From assembly GCF_041260155.1 (NCBI RefSeq), contig NC_091942.1:2406001-2470000 (forward strand): a DNA stretch of 64,000 nt. Direction: 5' to 3'. Made by a program: the position numbers and the translations under genes. Of this stretch, positions 25,201-34,400 are shown piece by piece (position 1 is the stretch's first letter; each line of letters starts with the position of its first letter). This stretch comes from Ptychodera flava (lineage: Eukaryota > Hemichordata > Enteropneusta > Ptychoderidae). The notes beneath the pieces are model-generated. The model had not been told where the DNA came from, did no database searches, and was given only the letters and a program-made list of their open reading frames with translations.

Positions 25201-27790
25201 ACAAATCCAAACTTCCCTACAAATATCCGAAACGAAACAAACATTTTTATTAACACAAACAATCGGATAAGAATGTAGGAACACATATTCAAAACGAATC
25301 AAACACAAACTCGGCATAAAAAAAAAACATTTTGGATAGTATGGTGGGGAGCCTCTTTCACATGTTTTACATTAGTTTCTAATCCAAGGTCAATGGATTT
25401 CTCAGCAAGCTCTACCAACTCAGCCTTTTTAGCTTTGGAAAGGGGAATCTTTCTTGCTTTTAAAAATTCTCGTAGCTCTTTCATGTTCATTTTGCGGACG
25501 TCTTCACGCGTGATGTTGTGACTTCCCTCCATGACTAAAATTTTAGCCCTCACTTTTGCAAAATCTCGAGCGCCCCCATGCAACCGATGTTAAAAATTCG
25601 TGCGTTTTCTGACAACTCGAAACCGACGTATTGAAGAACTTTAAATGTGATTTGGTAGAAGTCAACTGTGAGGGCGCTAATACTGTTCTCATCACTGACG
25701 TATCTTTTTCAAAAAAATAATACTATACTTTGAATCAAGTGAAGCCCAACAAAATATATAATCTGAGTAATCTGACTACGACAAACAAATAACTCACTGG
25801 CCCTCAACTTCCTCAATGCAGTGTCCTGCAAGCCTTCTCAACAAAACTGGACCTGGAAAAGATAATAAGAACAGACTTTTGTGTAGTGTAACTAAACGAT
25901 GAATGAAATCTTTCCTGAAATGCAAGCACATGTACCTTGAATAAGTAACATGCTAGTAACTTCCATTACATACAAACATCAGAAATTACATACATGGTGA
26001 CTTCTGATGTTTTCCATTACATACAAACATCAGAAGTCACCATGTATGTAACTTCTGATGTTTGTATGTAATGGAAAACCTTTCAATATTAGTATAATCA
26101 TGATCCCTTGGTTTTATACAAATCCTGACATCTTTTTCATTTGGAGAGATTACAAACTATCATGAAGGTTTTTTAAAAATAGTTCCTCATTTCATCCCAA
26201 GTGAGTTTACTGGACTCACGGATATTCCAATTAACTACTGCACAAAGAAAAGTGCAGAAACATAGATGTAACTCTGTGCATTCCTATGCATAAGTTTATT
26301 TGTTTGACCAGTTTCACTTGGCATCTTCAATGTCCATTTTCTATAGAACACTGTAGTAGTCTGAGTGCGACATTTTACTCTACAGTAGGCCAATACTGAC
26401 AGCTTACAAATAGACACACTCAGACATAGGCTGTGATTTCATTTATGACGGTACAAGTAATGGTCTGTGTACTCATCACTCCTAGACATAAAGTGTACAT
26501 ACATGTACTTCTTTCAATATTTACAGACCAATATTGTTTTTTTCTTTCTATGATTGAAACATGATGTGGTGGGGAGAGGGATTACCTATGTTGGTAACAA
26601 AGAACCATTTATAGAATTCTTGTATTTCAGTTGATGACTTACCTGATACATTGGCTGGTTTCACCTTGGCAACCAAACTTGACGGTTGCTGCAAACTATC
26701 CTGATTGTATCTGCAATGAAATGAAATGACTTCTCAATATCACTGCAACACTAATGTGACTATAAGATGTACTCTTTTGGAGTAATGATTTTGATGTCAA
26801 ACCTGATATACAAGACAGACATCCCCTTTGGACATCACGCCTGCTAAAAGCGACATTCTAAACATTTACACTACTCTTGCAACTATCTCTATCTCTGTAT
26901 TGGGCTTCTATGCTATTTATGGGACCTGTTTTAGCACAGGTAAAACAGTTTTTATGGCGCTTCAAAGGCTTTGCGGTGCCAAGAAGATAGAGTACAAGGC
27001 CAGTGTCTTTTCTTTCCAACATACACGTAGGAAAGAATAGACACTCTGCCGGCACGGGTTCTGTTTGTATAAAGCCCTGTACTCTATCTTCTTGGCACCT
27101 CAAAGCCTTGGAAGCTCTATAATTATTTTTTTACAGTTATTTTGAAGGTTAACAGAAGAAGAGAATAAACAAAAAGAAAATATTTGTGTTAATTATATCC
27201 GATTTTATTACCCAATAACATAATAAACAACAAAAACAATAGCATTAAATACCAAGATTACTCTATTCCCTGTGGGAACTCCCTGCATGATAGACTACCT
27301 AGTCTATGCAAAATATAGACTTACCCAAAGTTGGACGGTTCATCAACAAGTCTCATGGACACCTTTTCACTCTTTGAATCTGTAGGCAAGAGAATGTGAA
27401 TGCCTGTTGAAACTAAATTTCGATTAATGGCTTCGCATAAACTACACCGTTCTTCAGCTCCATGACTACTCCAAGTATAGCGACACACTGTGGGAGTATC
27501 AAGTTGCATTATAGTAGGATTGTGACCTCACTCATTTCAGAAAGGGTTGGAGATTGTGGTCTCTGTGAATTTGTACTACCCGTGTGTGGAATCGATTGGG
27601 TGAATCCATGGTACAAGGCAAGTCAGGATTCCGGGATCATGGGAATAAATACATCCGAATGCTAGTAGTAAAGAATCATTGTTTCATACACGACGACACC
27701 GACCCACTAACACACTACTGAATACTTACATGGAAAAGAAACTTGTACTACTAGAAATAGACAAAGCCAAACTGCATCGTTTGCTGCCAT
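16249..27790 (-). CDS. GNPTG: GlcNAc-1-phosphotransferase gamma subunit, complete 11-exon gene
   Basis: Soluble Golgi subunit of the enzyme that starts mannose-6-phosphate tagging of lysosomal hydrolases. Coding exons, in order: 27790-27730, 27379-27325, 26710-26643, 25852-25798, 24080-23997, 22525-22432, 20581-20467, 20139-20057, 19562-19425, 17686-17614, 16355-16249. All junctions are GT/AG, phases agree, and the total is 933 nt (310 aa; human is 305 aa, also 11 exons). Exon 1 encodes a signal peptide ([20 protein letters not shown]). Residues about 62-180 form the MRH lectin-like domain: [59 protein letters not shown]. Two N-glycosylation sequons (HNLT, GNNT) sit where the human ones do. 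Residues about 180-275 are charged and probably helical (DMAP1-binding region); the last exon adds an acidic, Asp/His-rich tail. Introns 2, 4, 5 and 9 hold mobile debris; exon 9's donor is the founder of a 35-copy array. Assignment is by motif order and exon phase. Confidence 0.95.
16585..16717. repeat. 34-bp tandem repeat, four copies, near the GNPTG last exon
   Basis: The block GGTCAATGGTGCCATGATCA recurs with a 33-34 bp period (anchors near 16600, 16634, 16668, 16701). It lies in GNPTG intron 10, 230 bp upstream of the last coding exon on the minus strand. Confidence 0.8.
17417..17565. repeat. Two-copy tandem repeat of about 85 bp
   Basis: Both copies run AACATGCATGG, AATGACAG, GTGTTGAAAC, then TTTCTTACCGT. 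They lie in GNPTG intron 10, close to the donor of exon 10. Confidence 0.7.
17851..19458. repeat. 46-bp minisatellite, about 35 copies, built on the GNPTG exon 9 splice donor
   Basis: Unit on the minus strand: 34 nt of exon 9 end (AAAGAGTTTTAGTGATCTAG, then AAACCTGCAATGAA) followed by 12 nt of intron (GTGAGTAAACTT). Span 1608 bp, i.e. 35 units with three single- or double-base indels (about 18540, 18818, 19140). Two interspersed variants read TGCAATGAA or TTCAATGAA on the minus strand; only the outermost unit (19413-19458) reads TGCAGTGAA, and this is the one that encodes exon 9's last residues (SDLETCSE). Every copy keeps the full GAA/GTGAGT donor. The array therefore fills most of intron 9. 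Confidence 0.97.
21989..22219 (-). pseudogene. C-terminal half of a THAP domain, transposon-derived
   Basis: The frame contains [20 protein letters not shown] followed by [14 protein letters not shown], which fits the second half of the THAP zinc-binding domain (Trp, then the C-x2-H pair, then a Phe and hydrophobic tail). THAP domains bind DNA and occur in P-element-like and related transposases. There is an extra residue between Cys and His (C-x3-H) compared with the usual C-x2-H. No N-terminal half is adjacent. It sits in GNPTG intron 6 on the gene's own strand, so it could be exonised, but it is more likely dead debris. Confidence 0.55.
22871..23667. mobile_element. Inverted-repeat island in GNPTG intron 5
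   Basis: Arms of about 74 bp (22871-22944 and 23593-23667) are inverted copies with only a few differences (shared blocks GAATGGACAGTGAAATTGAT, AATGTTATCACACTTGTGTA, ATTGGTTTGT). Outside the arms similarity fades but does not stop at once. About 650 bp between the arms include an HTH relic (see 23172-23318). It is either a transposon with long terminal inverted repeats or an inverted duplication of one element. Confidence 0.6.
23172..23318 (+). pseudogene. Helix-turn-helix relic of a Tc1/pogo-type transposase
   Basis: The frame [20 protein letters not shown] continues [12 protein letters not shown], the first helices of a transposase HTH. The recognition helix (TGIGKSSV) appears only in a different reading frame a few bases later, so one frameshift has broken it. 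The rest of a DDE domain is not present. It lies inside the inverted-repeat island. Confidence 0.5.
24419..24622 (+). CDS. THAP-type zinc-finger start, transposon ORF
   Basis: 67 residues from [23 protein letters not shown], then [18 protein letters not shown]. The MP start, FHRFP and the conserved Trp are hallmarks of THAP DNA-binding domains. The second Cys of the opening C-x-C pair is a Lys here, and the C-x2-H half is lost to a frame change after residue 50, so it cannot fold as a normal THAP. An ETS-like CCGGAAGTG lies about 125 bp upstream. A further open segment in the same direction (about 24840-25016) ends in [14 protein letters not shown] and is followed by AATAAA at 25027. Confidence 0.6.
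   Translation: MPNFYCKAGKLDKYPWMNSMTFHRFPDVKKEKRLRSTWIRMIRRELSWVPNSFHMFVIYSALRLCAP
25299..25532 (-). CDS. SAP-domain ORF, transposon-encoded
   Basis: 77 residues from ATG at 25532: [20 protein letters not shown] and then [19 protein letters not shown]. The pattern (two short amphipathic helices, [20 protein letters not shown]) fits the SAP DNA-binding motif of about 35 residues. The frame runs out in low-quality sequence after residue 60 (a run of A at 25318-25327); a possible donor follows NVKH, so this may be a first exon. It lies nested in GNPTG intron 4 on the same strand, transcribed from the right end of the element. Confidence 0.65.
   Translation of the reverse strand: MEGSHNITREDVRKMNMKELREFLKARKIPLSKAKKAELVELAEKSIDLGLETNVKHVKEAPHHTIQNVFFLCRVCV
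25962..26075. repeat. 48-bp inverted repeat with 18-nt spacer
   Basis: Arms 25962-26009 and 26028-26075 pair over 48 bp with one mismatch. The arms themselves contain the word ACATACAAACATCAGAA twice in direct orientation. It is in GNPTG intron 3 and would form a strong hairpin in the pre-mRNA. Confidence 0.85.
26950..27122. mobile_element. Hairpin-forming MITE-like element in GNPTG intron 2
   Basis: Terminal inverted repeats of 35-45 bp share GCTTCAAAGGCTTTG and GTGCCAAGAAGATAGAGTAC. An inner stem (GTCTTTTCTTTCC / GGAAAGAATAGAC) lies between them. TA dinucleotides at both edges are compatible with a mariner-type target site. No ORF is needed to explain it. Confidence 0.6.
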
Positions 27791-28073
27791 GTTGGAAGTA
27801 AATAAATTACGCTTCCGGTTGACCCACAATGCATTGTTAAACTAATATGGCTGCGCACATGAAGTAGCCGTGCGTGCATAACAACTTTCAACAAAATATT
27901 TGATGATCGCTAAGTGTTCCTGTCCGTATCAATCTCGAAAACATCGCTTTACGGCTCTTACCGTTCATTAACAAAACTTCAACTGCTGGTGACTCCCAGG
28001 TGGGGACTTTGAAGTCTGCTGTCCATCGCTCGGAACGTGTGGCATGATCTGAGGACTGCCGAAGACTCGCGAA
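27791..28073. promoter_or_regulatory. Divergent promoter between GNPTG and PET117
   Basis: 283 bp separate the two start codons. Candidate sites: an ETS/GABPA-like GCTTCCGG at about 27811, a YY1-like AATATGGCTGC near 27845, and a second YY1-like ATGGCAGC that overlaps the GNPTG start codon itself. No TATA box is obvious. The arrangement fits a housekeeping bidirectional promoter; activity is inferred from position and motifs. Confidence 0.6.
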
Positions 28074-28313
28074 ATGTCGACTGCTTCAAAAGTTGCCCTT
28101 GGGCTTTCAGTGATCACGTCGATTGGAATCATTTATGGGGTGCATCAATACAAAACTTCAACTAAACAGAGAATGTTTGAAGGAGTGCTTCGAGATATAG
28201 AACGTCGGGAAAGAAAACAACAAAACATCAAAGACCTGGAATATCAAATTGAACTAACGGAGCGTCTTTCAGAGGAGAGAGAATTACGTGAAAAACAGCA
28301 AGGGCAGGACTGA
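28074..28313 (+). CDS. PET117: PET117 cytochrome c oxidase assembly chaperone
   Basis: Single-exon 79-aa protein, close to the 81 aa of human PET117. It begins MSTASKVALGLSVITSIGII, a hydrophobic helix (about residues 6-23) that anchors or targets the protein to mitochondria, followed by a charged helix with the family signature RDIERRERKQQNIKDLEYQI and a QIELTERL / EERE end. PET117 works with COX15 in heme a delivery during complex IV assembly, on the matrix side of the inner membrane. It shares a divergent promoter with GNPTG and ends 92 bp before the METTL23 start codon with no AATAAA in between. Confidence 0.93.
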   Translation: MSTASKVALGLSVITSIGIIYGVHQYKTSTKQRMFEGVLRDIERRERKQQNIKDLEYQIELTERLSEERELREKQQGQD

Positions 28314-28405
28314 TTCAGATCCAAAGGCTTCGTTTGGGAATAATTTGGAAAGATATTTTTAAAAAGCTGAGTAGATAATAGATGGGCCTTGTTTGTGGTT
28401 GGTGA

Positions 28406-31400
28406 ATGGCGTCAAACATTAATTACCGAAAATTGATTTTTCAAGGCGGTGCAGGTGGAGAGAAAGAAGACTGTTTAGAGGTCACAATACCAGAGGTCAG
28501 TAGATTATAATTGCTTTTCGTCACGCGCCTAGTTATGTTACTGGTCACTGTTATGTAGTGTTCATCTAGAGATTACGTAAGCTAAACGCGATATTGTAAA
28601 ATTTAGGATTTACATGCAAATATGTATGTCCTAACCCTTATTTTACATGTTCAGTGGTAACATACTCGAATTAATGTGTCCCTTGCCGTACTATTACTAG
28701 TTTTAAAACTAAATGAAACACACAAATACATGTATAAAAAAGGGGAGTTGAAGGTCCATGAAAATGCACTGCACATGCTTAAATTCTTTGACTTTAGTGT
28801 ACAGTAATTAATACCAGAGTTCATAACACTTCAGATAGACTGAAAATGGTGGAACTGAAGTGTCATCCAGAAATTGCAGATTTTGCGGGCTGCCTGAAGT
28901 TGGTCAAAATTCAATCATGAATCCTTTCCATAAAGTTATTCCAGTGCAGATGTAATTTTTAGCTCACATTTGGTATACCAATGTGAGGTTATCGTATAAG
29001 TTGAAGTCGATGTGGTCTATGTGTATGTATGTGTGTACATATAGTATGTCTGTCAACATCAAAAACTTGCGAACCGCTGCACTTTTCAGCTTGGTATATA
29101 GTGTGTTGATGCTTCCCGGGCTGTAGATGGGATTTGGTTCGAATGAAGTTTGCATAGCCAAATTATGAAAATGAGCTTTAAAAATGTGGAAATGGTCAAA
29201 AATTAATAACTCAAGAACCACTGTTTTGATTGCTTTGAAAATTAGAGGGCAAGTACCTAAGGTAGATCTTATACAGTTATATGCATTTCGTGAAGATATC
29301 TTGAATTTTGTATTTTTGCTGAATTTTTTGGTTCTCAGTTTAAGTAAAAATTCTTCTCAGAAACCGCTGGCCCAATTGCTCTCAAATTTGGGTTGGATAT
29401 TTGCAAGGGTGTTACCCTTCTTATTTGTTGAAATTATGACAGAATTGGCAAAATTACCGTTATGGGGCAATTTTTGTCATTTTTGGTCAAAAAATTGTAC
29501 AATATCTTTTCTTTAGAACTGTTGGACAGACAGCTTTTACATTTGGTGTACAGTTGCCCAGGGATGACAATAGTTGGATATGTGGAAATTGTCCAGAAAT
29601 ATGCAAATTTGTGTGTTTAAGACAATTTTGTAATTTTCGATCAAGAAAACATATTTTCAAAACAATTTTGTCATTTTTGGTCAAGAAAACTTGTTCTCAA
29701 CCAGATATGAACTGAAAATGCTCACTTGTTTCATTACGTATTCCATTTCTGTGCAAATTTGAACCTTTGCCTCATGTTTGCAACTTAACTGAAAGTGTTA
29801 TGGTCAACATAATGAATCATATTCACCACAGATCAATTCTAAAGGTCATTAAGTATTCAAATATGTAATTAGCTGAAATAAAAATAATTAATTTCTTGAG
29901 TACTGTCATTGTATCACCACTTAATATAATAGCACGTGTAATTGCCTTTGCCTTTGGAATATGGAAATGAAAAATTATTGTAGGCCATAGAGTGTACATG
30001 TAACTGAATAAAGCATGTCCTGAACTGCAGGAGAAGCATGAACCCTGAAGAAATAGAGTCCGAGTAGAAGTAATCATCTGCTCCATGCATTGGTATTTCA
30101 GGGTACACAACTTTAAAAGTACGATGCACACTGCTCTCCAGGAGTACCTGATGCATTTTGGTTACCTCTGAATTTCAAACTTGTCCATACAATCAAGTTT
30201 TCTTTTCAGTGTCATGAGGCATATGCCTCTTTATAAACGGTTTTCTGAAAACAAGAAGGATATGAAATCTCTTTGTAGTTTTGGTATGTCATCATGCTGA
30301 TTATCAGACATGCACACACGCTGTAGATCTGTGACAAGGCATTGATATGGTCATTTACCCTGGCATTATTATCAGTTTAAAGCTTTAAATAATTTTTTCC
30401 TCGTAACTTTCAGATTCTAGATCCCCATTACGGGATGTACATCTGGCCGTGTGCACCTGTTTTAGCGCAATATTTATGGTACAACAAACACAAGATCAAC
30501 GGAAGTAGCATCTTGGAGGTAAACATCTCGGCAATAATTGAAACTTTATCCTGAAGAGAAATTGTCCAAAAGGAACTTCAATGGCTCATTGCGTGTGAAT
30601 TTATTAGAAAACATTCCTATATCATAGATTAATAATATTTTTTGAAGTTTTAAAGTCACATAGTAATGGGCCCAACCTTGGGATAATATTTTAGCTTTAC
30701 AAATGTGGTCTGAATATGCCTTCAAAATTTGTCTGATATGTTATACAGACTTTCATACTTCCACAACATACCAGGTAATTCACTTGTAGATATTTGGTAT
30801 CCAGAGACTGCACTGAAAAAAGTCACAAACCTTATGGGAATTGTGAAAGGAAAATGACAACAATAAAAAGAAAAGTTGCGTGTGAGAGGAAAGTGATCAT
30901 AGTTCAACATTTTCCATAAAAAGCTTTACTAAGAGCTTAATTGTATGATCATTTAAGTTCATTGATAATTGTTTTAACAAATACCATGATTGCCTCTAAG
31001 CCCCTTCCTTTGAAAAAGATTAGAGGGTCAGCAATGAAATTGTATCACGGAATTGCATTGAGAGAGTGTTCAAATAAGCAGTGTCCTTTATAGCACGTAG
31101 ATCCATGATTCATACCTTTTAATGATGCAGTCTAGTTCTATCATATCTCACTCATGTAAGTGCCATCAAAATTCTTGTTCCTGCTACAAAAGAAGATAAT
31201 TCCCGAGTATGTTTGCTGACTCCTTCTTAATGATGTGCGCCCTCAACGGTTGAACAGAGCATATAGGTAGTGGGACTTGACATGACAGTAAGGAGTGAGC
31301 AAATCCTACCAGTACAATCGACAGACCATCATCAACATTGGTCCAATGCGTCCGGCAGTCTAGTTTACCAGCTCCGCAGTCTACTAAGCTAGTTCTGCCA

Positions 31401-34400
31401 TCTAGTTTGCTAGTCCTGTAGTCCAGTTTGCTAGTCCTGTAGTCCAGTTTGCTAGTCCTGTCGTCCAGTTTGCTTATCCTGCAGTCCAGTTTGCTAATCC
31501 TGCAGTCCAGTTTGCTAGTCCTGCAGTCCAGTTTGCTAGTCCTGTCGTCCAGTTTGCCAGTCCTGCAGTCTAGTTTGCTGGTCCTGCAGTCCAGTTTGCT
31601 AGTCCTGCAGTCCAGTTTGCTAGTCCTGCAGTCCAGTTTGCTTGTCCTGCAGTCCAGTTTGCTAGTCCTGCAGCAGTCTACTAAGCTAGTTCTGCCATCT
31701 AGTTTGCTAGTCCTGTAGTCCAGTTTGCTAGGCCTGTATTCTAATTTGCTTGTCCTACAGTCTACTAAGCTAGTTCTGCCATCTAGTTTGCTAGTCCTGC
31801 AGTCCAGTTTGCCAGTCCTGTAGTCCAGTTTGCTAGGCCTGTAGTCTAATTTGCTTGTCCTACAGTCTACTAAGCTAGTTCTGCCATCTAGTTTGCTAGT
31901 CCTGCAGTCCAGTTTGCTAGTCCTGTAGTCCAGTTTGCTAGTCCTGTAGTCTAATTTGCTTGTCCTACAGTCTACTAAGCTAGTTCTGCCATCTATTGTT
32001 GAAGTCCTGTAGTCTGGTTTGCAAGTCCTGTAGTCTAGTTTGCTAGTCATGTAGTCTTGTTTGCAAGTCAAAGTCCTACACTAGTCTAGTTTAATGATAG
32101 TCTTTCATGCATTCTATATCATACAAGTGCCTTAGTTTTCCCCAGTACTGTTAACCAGAGGAAAAGCAAACTCAATTGTTTTAACAAAACACATTGATAG
32201 TCCTGGAATTCAGACCACTGGATTTGTTCACCTCTGAATGCAGTTAGTCAGATGAATCATCTGCATCGGCTAATTAATGTGTTCTGATAGTGTCTAGGAA
32301 AGAAGAGCCAGAGGGTAATTTTCCCTTTTGTGTTTTATATATGGCATTGTTCATTTCAAGCCCAATCTCCTGTAAATACTGTAGTTGCACCATTCAAATG
32401 ACAAACTCTGTGACTAAACTTAACATGAAATTAAATCATGAAAATGGTTGAGACTGAGGAGGTAAAAAAAATTATCAACCATAAAAATATGTAAAAATGA
32501 GATAAATGTGGTGACATTAAAAATATTTATTTGGAATCAATATTTGTATGTCATTGACTGGGAGAACTTGAAAGGTGATCTTATCATGATAGCCATCATC
32601 AGAACATTAAAAAATATTCAGATTATTTTCGAGACAATCTAAAAATATTCCAGTCATGGTCAAGCAGAAGTTAGAAAAAACTTGACAAGGAAAATTTAAT
32701 AATCTGAGTTGAAAAGAAAGATATTTTTCTGAAAAATGGTCTTTACTTTAATAAATCTAAAGATACTTGACAGCGTGTATAGTGTGACAGCAGGATATTG
32801 TTTTTATGTGGCTGTGCATGTATCTTAGTTAAGCTTCAACACTCTTATTTGAAGGCAAACATTTAAATACAGTGAAATTTTGCCAATCTGTAACACTCAA
32901 TTGCTAGAGGCATTTTCTTAACAAAATGGATAGCATCAGCTCAGTGGAGCTGATATACATTCATATCTGATGGCTCCAATCAAAGTGCTGAACTGCTCCA
33001 GGGTCTCGGAGCTAATAGACTGTCAATGTTATCTGTTTTCAGCTCGGTGCAGGTACCAGTCTTCCCGGAGTAGTAGCGGCAAAATGTGGAGCCAAAGTCA
33101 TACTGTCGGATGCCAGGCAGTTTCCACGGTGTCTGGAGAACTGTAAAAGAAGCTGCCAAGCAAACGATTTACAAGACGTTGATGTCGTTGGCATTACTTG
33201 GGGAGATTTCTCTAGAGAGTTGTTTGAATTGCCTACGCTGGATTTCATTGTAGCTTCGGATTGCTTTTATGATACCAAAGGTAATTTATGGACGGTATTG
33301 TTTTGTTCAAGTACCCAACATAAACAAGTGAGGAAAAAATATATGAAGGTAGAATGCGCCTCGAAATTGAGTGACTTAAACTTTGCTCAAACTTTCCTGA
33401 GAGAGACTTTAAACTATTCTCTTTCAAAATCACAAATAAAAATGAGGGTAGAAGAGATAAACAAATTATCTAACATTTACCGATATTTGAAATTCAAATG
33501 GCTGCCATCCATATGTTAATTATATGGGGAAAAATTAAAGTGTCAATTTTCAGCAAAAATGAGACAGTGAAAACTTTATTCATTCCAAGAGCTTCAAAAT
33601 GAGCTCACACGAAGCATTAGATAAGAAAATCATTGTAACAGATTAATAGTCCACACGTCTGTCATTGAACTTGAAGCACAACAGATTCACTATATCCATT
33701 GCCTTATAACTGTTAATTAATTGTATGTGTGTAATATCAGTGTGCTATCCAGATTTCCTACCAGTATAAAGCAGTTACTTGAATAATCATAAAGTGATAC
33801 AATACTGTGAACACCAGGTTGCAAAGATAACAGCATTGTGGTCAAGAACAGGGTACAAGGCTGTGGTTTGTATTATGGCACACCGATCTTTGACACCAAT
33901 TCACTGCCAGTGTACAGAAATTTTACTGGTAAAATAACTGTGTATCATCGATGGCATTTTCCACCACAAAGAACATCACTTGAGCAAATATTGGTTGACT
34001 GCATGAACAAATTTGACATTTGAAAAATGAAAACAGGATAAATTATTTACATCGTCTCTGTTTCATTTGAAAGAAATGCAGAGCAATTCAATGCATAACG
34101 ATAATTGACATGACATGAATTGTCCTCAGGATGCACAGCTAGTGTAACTGTACTTGATTATATCATAGAACACAGAGTTTTGTCTGCAATGATAGTAAAG
34201 GTCGTCTCAGCCCACAACAATCTCTCTTCAGAGTCATTAATTTCAGTTTCAGACTTACTCTCTCACAAAATAATACTGAAATTCTAAAAAGTACAATATG
34301 ACTACAAATGTTCTTGCTCTCAGTATATTTTATCTGCATCATTGCAAAAGCCATGAAATATTTCTGTTTGTGTGTTTCTGTCTCTGTCATTCCTATTACA

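Larger units (their letters stand above)
24211..25632. mobile_element. 1.42-kb TIR-bounded DNA transposon in GNPTG intron 4
   Basis: Perfect 19-bp terminal inverted repeats (AATACGTCGGTTTCGAGTT at 24211-24229, reverse complement at 25614-25632), with a subterminal GGGGCGCTC block also inverted (about 24277 and 25569-25577). TGAA abuts both ends and may be the target duplication. Two convergent ORFs: a THAP-domain start on plus from the left end, a SAP-domain protein on minus from the right end. There is no DDE core, so this copy looks internally deleted. THAP and SAP modules are associated with several eukaryotic DNA transposon groups (P, KDZ), but the superfamily is not decided here. Confidence 0.75.

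Noticed and set aside
31184..32071. 295-codon minus-strand frame of RTSKLDC repeats as a gene
   Set aside because: A 21-bp period keeps all stop-free frames open; there is no signal peptide, domain or splice context. Kept as a repeat and a finding only.
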